DNA from: Hyphomicrobiales bacterium
Lineage (GTDB): Bacteria > Pseudomonadota > Alphaproteobacteria > Rhizobiales > CAYWUX01
Assembly (NCBI GenBank): GCA_028279265.1
Contig: JANQOC010000199.1
Coordinates: 1 to 6,284 of the forward strand
Reading direction: 5' to 3'
DNA: 6,284 nt
The notes beneath the pieces are model-generated. The model saw only the letters and a program-made list of their open reading frames with translations. It did not search any database and had not been told where the DNA came from. Positions 1-5,446 of this stretch are shown here, one piece after another; the first letter of the stretch is position 1; the number at the start of each line of letters is the position of its first letter. Both the position numbers and the translations under genes were made by a program.

Positions 1-137
1 TCATCCGGCGCCTCGGAAATATCGAGATCGTCGAGCCAGTCGGGGAGGAACCCGGCGTTACGCAGCTGATCAAGTTGCGCCGGGCTCAATGCGCCGTGAG
101 CTTTGAAATAACTTATGAGCTGGTGAACAACACGCAT
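1..137 (-). CDS. Unrecognised protein, N-terminal 45 residues (runs off the window)
   Basis: An open frame begins with ATG at 137 and runs off the left edge without a stop. The 45 visible residues begin MRVVHQLISYFKAHG and continue with a stretch rich in Leu, Asp and Pro that includes PAQLDQLRNAGFLPDWLDDL. It looks like a small helical, acidic domain, with no signal peptide or transmembrane segment. I do not recognise the family. The start is preceded only by a purine run (AAAAAG) directly against the ATG, not a good Shine-Dalgarno sequence, so the start is moderately uncertain. The 139-bp gap from the methyltransferase stop suggests a separate transcription unit, though I found no convincing promoter there. 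Coding status rests on the uninterrupted frame, plausible composition and shared orientation with the neighbours. Confidence 0.6.
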   Translation of the reverse strand, partial: MRVVHQLISYFKAHGALSPAQLDQLRNAGFLPDWLDDLDISEAPD

Positions 138-276
138 CTTTTTACGAGGTCAAACTAGTGCAAAGAGGAATCCCGGAAGCGCCCGCCTTCGCTCCAGGGT
201 ATCATCGAAAATGCATAGTTCGCAATCCGGACCAAATTTCGACCATTGGCTTCAGAAAGAATAAGAGAGTTCCAAA
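138..276. other. Intergenic gap without a recognisable element
   Basis: These 139 bp separate the methyltransferase stop from the start of the next gene. On the minus strand there is one imperfect hairpin (GGAGCG pairing with CGCTTCC through a one-base bulge, about 171-191) with no T-run after it, so it is not a standard intrinsic terminator. A TTGCGA hexamer on the minus strand lies at a near-suitable distance from a weak GATACC -10 candidate, but the match is too poor to call a promoter. No small open frame with a ribosome binding site was seen. Confidence 0.4.
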
Positions 277-993
277 CTACTTTTTAACCCTGAAATCGAT
301 GGCCGTAACGGGATCGAATTTTCGATAGGCGATGACCTGCCAGTTGCGGAAACCGGCGTTGCCGAAAAGGCCCTTCAATTCATCTTCCGGGATCACCTGA
401 CCAAGGGATGTGTTGGCCCCCATGGGATCAATGGGCAGTTCATCCAGAACCGTGTCACCCGGAATAAGATCGCTGGCGCAGATCTGACCGCCGGGTTTCA
501 GAATTCGAAAAAACTCCGCCAACAGCGACGCCTTGTCGAAGGAGAGGTTGATCGCCGCATTGGCGATAATGAGATCGACACTGTCCGGGCCTATGGGAAT
601 TTGATGCATGTCCCCGCACACGATCCGCAATCCCTCGAGGCCCAGTTCTTTTTTCGTCCGGCTAGTCAGGGCCACAAGCTCTTCCGTTACGTCGAACGCG
701 ATAACGTGCCTGTCGCGGCCGAAATCGATACTGAGGAGGCAGGAATCTATTCCGACACCACAGCCAATATCGATGATCGTCTGCGCATTCCGCACATCGG
801 CAAAATTCAGGGGACTTCCGCAACCGGAGAACCCGTTTAAAATCCGGTCCGGCAGCAAATCCAGTTGGCTGTGTTTATAACCGCAGGCAAGAGCACGATT
901 CCTGGCATCGGGAAGAAAGTTTCCTGTCGCCGCCATATGACTGTAGCGGCGACGAATCAATTGCAGGATCTGCTGCTCTCGCGAGGGATTCAA
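277..993 (-). CDS. SAM-dependent methyltransferase, ArsM-like but without two arsenic-binding cysteines
   Basis: A 238-aa class I methyltransferase. The SAM-binding glycine loop is DIGCGVGID (75-83), the acidic end of strand 2 is D101 in AFDVTEE, and GDMHQIP (127-133) and RILKPGG (163-169) are the usual later motifs. Overall layout follows bacterial arsenite methyltransferases: GY..L..LP, then GCGSPL (57-62), then NxxINLSxDK (145-154). However, the Cys of the ArsM motif NCVINL is Ala146 here, the later ArsM cysteine aligns with Ser196, and there is no N-terminal Cys pair. Only the GCG cysteine (C58) remains. Arsenite is therefore an unlikely substrate, and the true substrate is unknown. The start is TTG at 993, because the frame is blocked by TAG at 1029 and the next ATG (codon 20) would remove the conserved RxxY segment. 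It lies 33 nt after the metallophosphoesterase, so the two are probably co-transcribed. Confidence 0.85.
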   Translation of the reverse strand: MNPSREQQILQLIRRRYSHMAATGNFLPDARNRALACGYKHSQLDLLPDRILNGFSGCGSPLNFADVRNAQTIIDIGCGVGIDSCLLSIDFGRDRHVIAFDVTEELVALTSRTKKELGLEGLRIVCGDMHQIPIGPDSVDLIIANAAINLSFDKASLLAEFFRILKPGGQICASDLIPGDTVLDELPIDPMGANTSLGQVIPEDELKGLFGNAGFRNWQVIAYRKFDPVTAIDFRVKK

Positions 994-1011
994 GACGTGG
1001 TTCCCGGCGGC

Positions 1012-1028
1012 AGGAGATATATCCTCCT
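1012..1028 (-). promoter_or_regulatory. Shine-Dalgarno sequence inside a hairpin between phosphoesterase and methyltransferase
   Basis: On the minus strand the 17 bases AGGAGGATATATCTCCT begin in the phosphoesterase TAG stop. AGGAGG pairs with TCTCCT-type bases to give six pairs (one G-U) around a five-base ATATA loop, so a near-perfect anti-anti-Shine-Dalgarno hairpin forms. No ATG, GTG or TTG lies at the normal 5-10 nt distance. The first usable methyltransferase start, TTG at 993, is about 29 nt past the AGGAGG. The structure and pairing are seen; that it regulates methyltransferase translation is inference. Chance formation of a short hairpin is possible. Confidence 0.4.
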
Positions 1029-1785
1029 AGTGTGGCATATGATCCGGATTCCAGAAATATCCGGTTCGAACCATTTTCGCGACCCGGTCCGAATGTTCGA
1101 TCCAGCTTTGCTCATTATACTGCGCTGCCTTTTCGGTATCGAATTCAATCCTCTTGGTCTCCGCATGCCATTTACCGTCGCCGAGATATTCAACAACAGC
1201 ATAGGCCGGACGCGGATCCCCGTCCCAGGACATGCCGACGCCGGCGCAGCAGACGATTGTCTGATCGCCGATCTGACGGATCGAGGGACCGTGGATATGC
1301 CCGTGGGCCATGATGTCGGCTTTGACATCCTTTATATAATCCTTCACCTCGTCGTCGCTGAGCGTCAGGGGCAGGGCCGATGTATCCCCAACCTCGTGAG
1401 GCGTTCCATGGAAGATGAAAAACTCGTGACCGGGTTCCGGCATATAGCTGAGCGTGAATGGCAGCATTCTCAGATACTGGATCTGATCTTCGGTCAGTCG
1501 CTCGCGCGTGTCCTTAGCCATGTTCATCATCCACTCATGGTAGATGTTTTTAGGCTCCATCCACTCCCATCTCTTGTCAACGACCCAGACATCCAGGTTT
1601 CCGACAATGACATCACAGTTTTTCCGGTTGCGTATGTTTTCGACAACGGGACCCGGATCAGGCCCGAGCATCACCAGGTCGCCCGCAACAATTTCCTTGT
1701 CGGCGTTTTCCTTGTCGACGGCTTCCTGAACGGCTTCCAACTGTGCGAGTTGCGCGTGGATATCTGAATAGAGTACGAACTTCAT
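1027..1785 (-). CDS. Calcineurin-like metallophosphoesterase (YfcE/MJ0936-like)
   Basis: A 252-aa cytoplasmic phosphoesterase with all metal-ligand motifs of the calcineurin-like family: SDIH (D8, H10), GD (D36), GN (N63, in VGNLD), FHGTPH (H126) and HGHIHG (H161, H163). The GNLD form, rather than GNHD/E, fits the smaller YfcE/MJ0936-like phosphodiesterase branch. The family binds two divalent metals and hydrolyses phosphoesters; the substrate here cannot be told. A C-terminal arm of about 60 residues rich in Trp, Asp and Glu follows the core. The frame is open to 1860, but I chose the ATG at 1785 because MKFVLYSDIH is the usual first strand of the fold and GGGG lies 9 nt upstream. It has its own leader and promoter candidate and is followed in the same frame by the methyltransferase, suggesting a two-gene operon. 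Confidence 0.92.
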   Translation of the reverse strand: MKFVLYSDIHAQLAQLEAVQEAVDKENADKEIVAGDLVMLGPDPGPVVENIRNRKNCDVIVGNLDVWVVDKRWEWMEPKNIYHEWMMNMAKDTRERLTEDQIQYLRMLPFTLSYMPEPGHEFFIFHGTPHEVGDTSALPLTLSDDEVKDYIKDVKADIMAHGHIHGPSIRQIGDQTIVCCAGVGMSWDGDPRPAYAVVEYLGDGKWHAETKRIEFDTEKAAQYNEQSWIEHSDRVAKMVRTGYFWNPDHMPH

Positions 1786-1803
1786 AACGAATTTCCCCAA
1801 ATT

Positions 1804-1825
1804 GCATGATTTTTTTGGTTCATGC
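1804..1825 (-). promoter_or_regulatory. Inverted repeat GCATGA-N10-TCATGC in the phosphoesterase leader
   Basis: A perfect six-base inverted repeat, GCATGA (1804-1809) and TCATGC (1820-1825), is separated by 10 bases containing a run of seven T on the plus strand. It ends 19 nt before the phosphoesterase ATG, just upstream of its GGGG ribosome binding site. A further CATGAT lies at 1836-1841. It could be an operator half-site pair or a small leader hairpin. On the minus strand the loop is A-rich and no U-run follows, so it is not a terminator in that direction. Confidence 0.35.
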
Positions 1826-1864
1826 GGATCTGCTACATGATTGATCTCAAAGCTCAACAATCAA

Positions 1865-1870
1865 ATTATA
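1865..1870 (-). promoter_or_regulatory. Candidate -10 box (TATAAT) for the phosphoesterase operon
   Basis: A perfect TATAAT on the minus strand lies 80 nt upstream of the phosphoesterase ATG, inside an AT-rich stretch. Transcription would start near 1858 and give a leader of about 70 nt that carries the GCATGA inverted repeat. No good -35 hexamer is present at 16-18 bp spacing (the best is CTGTAC), so an activator or another -10 remains possible. The call rests on a single hexamer plus position. Confidence 0.4.
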
Positions 1871-1925
1871 TCGATTTTTTTCCGAGGTACAGGGTTGTAT
1901 CGAAATTTTTCTGGATTGGGGTATG

Positions 1926-1962
1926 TAAAAATTAGATTGATCCCGAAAGGAACCAACCAATC
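1926..1962 (-). terminator. Probable intrinsic terminator of the four-gene operon
   Basis: It begins 14 nt past the amidotransferase stop. The minus strand can form GATTGGTT (1962-1955) pairing with GATCAATC (1942-1935), eight pairs including two G-U. An inner CC/GG closes a TTTC tetraloop with a small bulge. TAATTTTTA follows directly (1934-1926), giving a five-base U-run. The stem is fairly AT-rich, so efficiency may be modest. Its position at the end of the run, before a separate promoter candidate, supports the call. Confidence 0.5.
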
Positions 1963-1976
1963 CTGTGAAGGTAAGC

Positions 1977-2756
1977 TTAACCGACTGTTTCCAGCCAGTT
2001 GCGCAGGAACTGGTCAACCCAGGCTCTGACTTCCGGCGCATATTTGCGATGGTCCGGGAAATGCACGTCCCGGGATTTTGTCCCGGGCAAACCGATACGC
2101 CGCGCGCCCATAACCGTCCAGCGGTGAACCATGGCCAGCGTTATCTCCGGATGGAACTGTACGCCAAAGGCCTGATCACCATAAACAATGGCCTGATTTT
2201 GGAATATATCGCCGCCGGCCAGGAGCTTACACCCATCCGTCAGCGTGAAACCCTCGCCATGCCACTGGTACACATAGTCCGGCCAGTCGACGAACTGTCT
2301 GCCGTCATCCGTCGGCGTGATAGGATAGTAGCCGCATTCGAACATTGAACCCGGGTGCGGACCAACTTCGCCTCCCAGATGCTTGACCAGCATCTGCGCT
2401 CCGAGACAGACACCGAGAAAAGGTTTCTTTTCGCGCAGCGGCACGGAGATCCAGTCAATTTCCTTTTTTATGAACGTGTCCTTGTCATTGGCGCTCATCG
2501 GTCCCCCGAAAACGACCGCGCCGCAATAGCCGTCCAGGCTTTCCGGTAACGGGTCTCCAAATCTGGGCCGACGAATATCGACGGGATGGCCGTTCTGCCG
2601 AAACCATTGTCCGATAATTCCCGGATTGGACTGCATCTGATGGACGATAATAAGGACCGGCAGTTTGTTTTCCGGCTCATTTTGGACGGCAAAATTCCCG
2701 CCGCTCATGTCCGCGCGGTAGGCCGTTACACCACTTTTTCCAAAAATTTCATTCAT
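1977..2756 (-). CDS. Class I glutamine amidotransferase (GMP synthase-like GATase domain)
   Basis: A 259-aa stand-alone class I glutamine amidotransferase. The catalytic triad is visible: nucleophile Cys117 in GVCLGAQ, and His202 and Glu204 in FHPE. FGGPMS (83-88) forms the oxyanion-loop region and QWHGEG (164-169) is typical of the family. These enzymes release ammonia from glutamine for a partner or second domain, but no synthase or ligase domain is attached or next door, so the acceptor is unknown. The HQMQSNPG...DIRRPRFGDPLP pattern matches a subtype familiar from Alphaproteobacteria (from memory, not a search). A tail of about 55 residues follows the FHPE motif. ATG 2756 lies 4 nt after the SDR stop, which suggests translational coupling, but it lacks a clear Shine-Dalgarno sequence. 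Met17 (2708) is an alternative start, since the conserved fold begins near residue 32. Confidence 0.92.
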   Translation of the reverse strand: MNEIFGKSGVTAYRADMSGGNFAVQNEPENKLPVLIIVHQMQSNPGIIGQWFRQNGHPVDIRRPRFGDPLPESLDGYCGAVVFGGPMSANDKDTFIKKEIDWISVPLREKKPFLGVCLGAQMLVKHLGGEVGPHPGSMFECGYYPITPTDDGRQFVDWPDYVYQWHGEGFTLTDGCKLLAGGDIFQNQAIVYGDQAFGVQFHPEITLAMVHRWTVMGARRIGLPGTKSRDVHFPDHRKYAPEVRAWVDQFLRNWLETVG

Positions 2757-2760
2757 AGTT

Positions 2761-3609
2761 CTAGCGTATCTTGAGCAGCCAGCCGGTAATCGGAACGGTT
2801 ATGAAATGCGGCACAAACTGTAACATCAAAGAGGTAAAAAAACTAATCACACCCGGCACGATAACGGTCTTGCGATACATATAGCTTCGCAAACTCGATC
2901 TTGCCACCGATTTGGCGGACATCCGGCCTAAAAATGTAAGATAGAGTGAATTTTGAGATCCGGCCTTGTTGTGAAACTCCGTATTGATGGGACCGGACGC
3001 AACAACAGACATATGCACCCGGGATCCCGCAATTTCGCGGGATAGGGCTTCGGTCAGGGAAATGACATAGGCTTTGCTGGCATAATAGGCGGCCTGGTTA
3101 GGGCCCGGAACCATACCCGCCAGGGAGGCGATGTTTAATATCCCGCCGCCGCGGCGGGCAATCATGCCCGGCAGGAAATGGCGGTTGAACCGTGTGAGGC
3201 TCTCCACATTCAGGGCGACCAGCGCTTCAAGGACAGCGGGATCATTTTCAACGAAAGGTCCCGCGACACCGTTGCCGGCGGAATTGATGAGAATATCCAG
3301 ATAAAGGCCGTTCTCGTCGAGACAGTCCTGCAGAATTTGATGCGAGTTTTTGACCGTCAGATCCAGGGGCAGGCAGAAGATCCGGTTACCGAAAATCTGC
3401 GCGCACGCCTCCTTGACTTCGATCAGCTTTGCCTCCGAACGCGCGATCAGCACAAGATCGTGTCCGAGAGCGGCGAGTTCATCGACATAAGCACGCCCCA
3501 ACCCTTCCGTGGCCCCGGTAATGACCGAGCAGGGGGAGCGACCGTCAATTCGCAGGACCCGCTCGCCGTCATTATTCGGTCGCGGACCGAAACTCATAGG
3601 CTTAGTCAT
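2761..3609 (-). CDS. Short-chain dehydrogenase/reductase (COG0300/DltE-like)
   Basis: A 282-aa SDR with a Rossmann fold. Numbering from the chosen ATG, the cofactor loop is TGATEGLG (31-38), NSAG (109-112) stabilises the core, and the catalytic set is Ser162 in NIAS and Tyr175-x3-Lys179 in YYASK. R57 at the end of strand 2 (LIAR) hints at NADP(H) preference. The C-terminal part, about 35 residues from VIVPG onward, is strongly hydrophobic (FFTSLMLQFVPHF...), as in COG0300 SDRs related to ketoreductases, and may contact the membrane. The substrate is unknown. The frame is open to a GTG at 3648, but ATG 3609 gives an 8-nt overlap (ATGACTAA) with the TerB-like gene, a classic coupled arrangement. 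ATG 3597 is another option. The amidotransferase follows after 4 nt. Confidence 0.9.
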   Translation of the reverse strand: MTKPMSFGPRPNNDGERVLRIDGRSPCSVITGATEGLGRAYVDELAALGHDLVLIARSEAKLIEVKEACAQIFGNRIFCLPLDLTVKNSHQILQDCLDENGLYLDILINSAGNGVAGPFVENDPAVLEALVALNVESLTRFNRHFLPGMIARRGGGILNIASLAGMVPGPNQAAYYASKAYVISLTEALSREIAGSRVHMSVVASGPINTEFHNKAGSQNSLYLTFLGRMSAKSVARSSLRSYMYRKTVIVPGVISFFTSLMLQFVPHFITVPITGWLLKIR

Positions 3610-4063
3610 TTCGGCTTTCGACAAGCTTGCGAAGCCGAACCCGGTCACGGGTGCTTACACCGATCAGTTCCGCAGTGCGCCAAACGAGATTTGCCTCGAA
3701 CTCATCAATGACACCATCGGCAAGTACGACATCCCACATCATTTCGATAATTTTCTGGCGTCCTTCCTGATCGAGATTCTGGGCGATCACGCTCGTGCAG
3801 CCATAGAGGTCGACCGAGTCCGCCTCCCTTTTCCTGGCTGCCTCTATGAGTGCGGTTGTCTCCTCCTGGTCGAGATCGAACCTTTCCTTCAGAACCGTAT
3901 CGATCTTACCGGCTTCCGTGCCATCGGAGGACCCGTCGGCAAGGGACGCCCGCACCAACAGGGCCGCGGACGCGAGTTTGAGTTCTTCATCCTGCAGACG
4001 CTGGAGAGACTCATCGTCCGTATTGATACGATTGAATAATTCAGTGATCTTGCCTATGGGCAT
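3602..4063 (-). CDS. TerB-like (tellurite resistance TerB/DnaJ-associated fold) protein
   Basis: A 153-aa soluble, mainly helical protein. Two acidic repeats, LADGSSDGTE (41-50) and LADGVIDEFE (114-123), sit about 73 residues apart, as in TerB-like proteins where such acidic loops can bind metal. Between them lies a charged helical stretch with one Cys (C89). In this family the first half usually reads ADG..D..E, so both copies look intact. No other ter gene is nearby, so tellurite resistance should not be assumed; stand-alone TerB-like proteins are common in Alphaproteobacteria with unclear roles. ATG 4063 has GGGA 8 nt upstream. It starts 53 nt after the amidohydrolase stop, and its last codons overlap the SDR start, placing it inside the operon. 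Confidence 0.85.
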   Translation of the reverse strand: MPIGKITELFNRINTDDESLQRLQDEELKLASAALLVRASLADGSSDGTEAGKIDTVLKERFDLDQEETTALIEAARKREADSVDLYGCTSVIAQNLDQEGRQKIIEMMWDVVLADGVIDEFEANLVWRTAELIGVSTRDRVRLRKLVESRND

Positions 4064-4116
4064 ATGTTCGTTCCCAGGTCGCTTGAATTAAGTGGTACTT
4101 TCGATCCGCGCCGCAC

Positions 4117-5223
4117 TCAATGCGCCTTCGCCCCAACCAGCCTGGAAATGAGTTCCGGATCGAGGTTCAGCAGAGCCGCGGCATTCCCCCCTAATATGAG
4201 AGCTTCCTGTTCTTCACTCAAGCCCTGGGTCGACTGCACATGACCGACGGGATCCGGCTCGGCCATATCGTAGGGATAGTCCGTACCCATAACAATGTGA
4301 TCGGCGCCCCAGACATCCACCAGATATTTCAGCTGGTGGTCAGTGAAGACCACGGTATCGAAATAAAGTTTCTTGATATACTCCGAGGGCGGCTTCGAAA
4401 TATTCTGCCGGCAGTCTTCGCGCAGATCAAAGGGGTGGTCGAACCGCCCGGCATAGGCCGGAATGTATCCGCCACCATGGGCAACGCATATTTTCAACCC
4501 GGGATAGCGCTCCAAATAGCCGTCGAAAACGAGATGGCCCACGGCAAGCGCGGATTCCAGTGGATGGCCGATGGGGTTGCGAAAATAATTCTCACCGAAG
4601 CGCTCTTTAAAACTGGTACCGATGGGGTGAAGGAAGAGAACAATGCCCCGCTCTTCGGCACGCGCGAAAAATGATTCCAGGTTAGCCCTTGTCAGGTCCT
4701 GCCCGTTGACATGGGAATTTATTTCAATCCCCTTGAAACCAAGCTCATCGATACAACGGTCGAGCTCCGTCACCGCGATTTCCGCGTCCTGCAACGGCAC
4801 CGTTCCAAGCCCCACGAACCGGTCCGGATAGGCGGCGACAAATTCGGCGATGCGGTTGTTGACGATCTGGGAAGTCTCGCGGGCAAAATCGGCGGGATAG
4901 GCATAATTATACTGATATGGCGACGGCGACAGGGCCTGGATATCAACCCCCTGAGCATCCATGTCCTTAATGCGCACTGACGGGTCAATCAGCTTCGGCC
5001 ATAACTGCTCCCGCGACTTGCGGTTGATTTCTGCTGTCAGCGGATTGTTGTCGATTTGCGCCGGTGGTCGTTTGTCCTCGGGAAAGTCCTGCACCATTTG
5101 ATCGGCCGCTGCGACATGGACGTGACAGTGAATATCGACCGTCAGATGTTTCGATTTGTGTTTGACCGTTTGTCCGTGACCGTGGTCCGTTTCCGGAGCA
5201 TGATGGGCGCATGAAAAGAGCAT
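4117..5223 (-). CDS. Amidohydrolase family 2 protein (ACMSD-like metal-dependent hydrolase/decarboxylase)
   Basis: A 368-aa TIM-barrel amidohydrolase. The five metal/catalytic positions of the ACMSD branch are present: HxH in DIHCHVH (H32, H34), H199 in FLHP, H249 in AHGGG and D315 in GTDYPYD. The family includes aminocarboxymuconate-semialdehyde decarboxylase, gamma-resorcylate decarboxylase and relatives, usually with one Zn or Mn. The exact reaction cannot be assigned, but the AHGGG...GTDYPYD signature fits decarboxylases or hydrolases of aromatic-derived acids. Before the first strand there is an unusual leader of about 26 residues with six histidines (H7, H8, H14, H16, H22, H26). ATG 5223 is the only sensible start, since the next Met (43) lies past the HxH. 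An AAGG lies 10 nt upstream. It heads the four-gene run and is preceded by the 17-bp repeat array. Confidence 0.92.
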   Translation of the reverse strand: MLFSCAHHAPETDHGHGQTVKHKSKHLTVDIHCHVHVAAADQMVQDFPEDKRPPAQIDNNPLTAEINRKSREQLWPKLIDPSVRIKDMDAQGVDIQALSPSPYQYNYAYPADFARETSQIVNNRIAEFVAAYPDRFVGLGTVPLQDAEIAVTELDRCIDELGFKGIEINSHVNGQDLTRANLESFFARAEERGIVLFLHPIGTSFKERFGENYFRNPIGHPLESALAVGHLVFDGYLERYPGLKICVAHGGGYIPAYAGRFDHPFDLREDCRQNISKPPSEYIKKLYFDTVVFTDHQLKYLVDVWGADHIVMGTDYPYDMAEPDPVGHVQSTQGLSEEQEALILGGNAAALLNLDPELISRLVGAKAH

Positions 5224-5267
5224 TGTGAGGGAACCTTAGCTGGGAATGACGGAAGTGAAAGCCTGTA

Positions 5268-5318
5268 ATTCGATTAATGGCTTAAATCGAATAACGACTT
5301 AATTCGAGTATTGACTTA
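5268..5318 (-). repeat. Three tandem 17-bp direct repeats upstream of the amidohydrolase operon
   Basis: Three abutting 17-bp units on the plus strand are ATTCGATTAATGGCTTA (5268-5284), AATCGAATAACGACTTA (5285-5301) and ATTCGAGTATTGACTTA (5302-5318). Twelve of 17 columns are identical in all three and there are no gaps. Read with the downstream gene the consensus is TAAGTCnnTAnTCGAAT. The array ends 44 bp before the amidohydrolase ATG. A minus-strand TTGTCA (5341-5336) sits exactly 17 bp from TAAGTC (5318-5313), so the array may overlap or follow a weak promoter. The repeat is seen directly. A role as a cooperative operator for a regulator is inference, and no regulator gene is in the window. 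Confidence 0.75.
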
Positions 5319-5335
5319 GCTATTTTTCTCGGGCT

Positions 5336-5341
5336 TGACAA
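5336..5341 (-). promoter_or_regulatory. Weak candidate -35 hexamer for the amidohydrolase operon
   Basis: TTGTCA on the minus strand matches five of six consensus -35 bases. At 17-bp spacing the -10 position falls on TAAGTC, the first bases of the repeat unit nearest to it, which matches TATAAT at only two positions. If this is the promoter, the repeats would lie over the -10 and transcribed region, as for a repressor. If the start is further downstream, they would lie where an activator binds. Neither is proven. Confidence 0.2.
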
Positions 5342-5387
5342 CTTTTGCAATACGCTCCCTTAGGGAGGTCCGGTTCCCGGGGCCGTC

Positions 5388-5409
5388 AGTGCCTGAATTC
5401 CAAGGCACT
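5388..5409. repeat. Perfect 7-bp hairpin (AGTGCCT/AGGCACT) downstream of the exported-protein gene
   Basis: AGTGCCT (5388-5394) and AGGCACT (5403-5409) are perfect inverted repeats around an eight-base loop. It lies about 38 nt past the stop of the 206-aa protein gene. On the minus strand it is followed by GACGGCC rather than T, and on the plus strand by AAAAC, so it lacks a U-run in both directions. It may be a factor-dependent or 3'-end-stabilising hairpin, or a protein site. Adjacent short palindromes (CTCCC-TTA-GGGAG at 5355-5367 and CCCGGG near 5376) make the stretch structure-rich. Confidence 0.5.
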
Positions 5410-5446
5410 AAAACTGGAAAGGAAGTAATTTCCGGGTGCTTAGCGC

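Noticed and set aside
865..1767. A 300-codon open frame on the plus strand, opposite the phosphoesterase and methyltransferase.
   Set aside because: It is fully antisense to two genes with clear catalytic motifs, has no recognisable domain and spans their intergenic gap. It is a shadow of their codon pattern.
1786..1860. A longer phosphoesterase start at 1860, adding 25 residues.
   Set aside because: The extra residues precede the natural first strand of the fold and cover the leader inverted repeat. The ATG at 1785 has a GGGG ribosome binding site.
3142..3158. A perfect GC palindrome, CCCGCCGC-C-GCGGCGGG, inside the SDR gene.
   Set aside because: It is explained by the coding of Arg-Arg-Gly-Gly-Gly before the conserved ILNIAS strand; no U-run and no regulatory context.
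3178..4039. Two long plus-strand open frames (177 and 176 codons) opposite the SDR and TerB-like genes.
   Set aside because: They are antisense to genes with intact family motifs and contain no domain or ribosome binding site; composition looks like reverse-strand coding.
3602..4063. A tellurite resistance operon.
   Set aside because: Only a TerB-like protein is present; no TerC, TerD-type or TerA gene is in the window, and the neighbours are metabolic enzymes.
5335..5362. A perfect plus-strand TTGACA that might be a promoter for an antisense or small RNA.
   Set aside because: No acceptable -10 lies at 16-18 bp spacing, and downstream on the plus strand there is no gene or terminator. A heat-shock-type reading (CTTGAC-N17-CCCTTA) also matches poorly.
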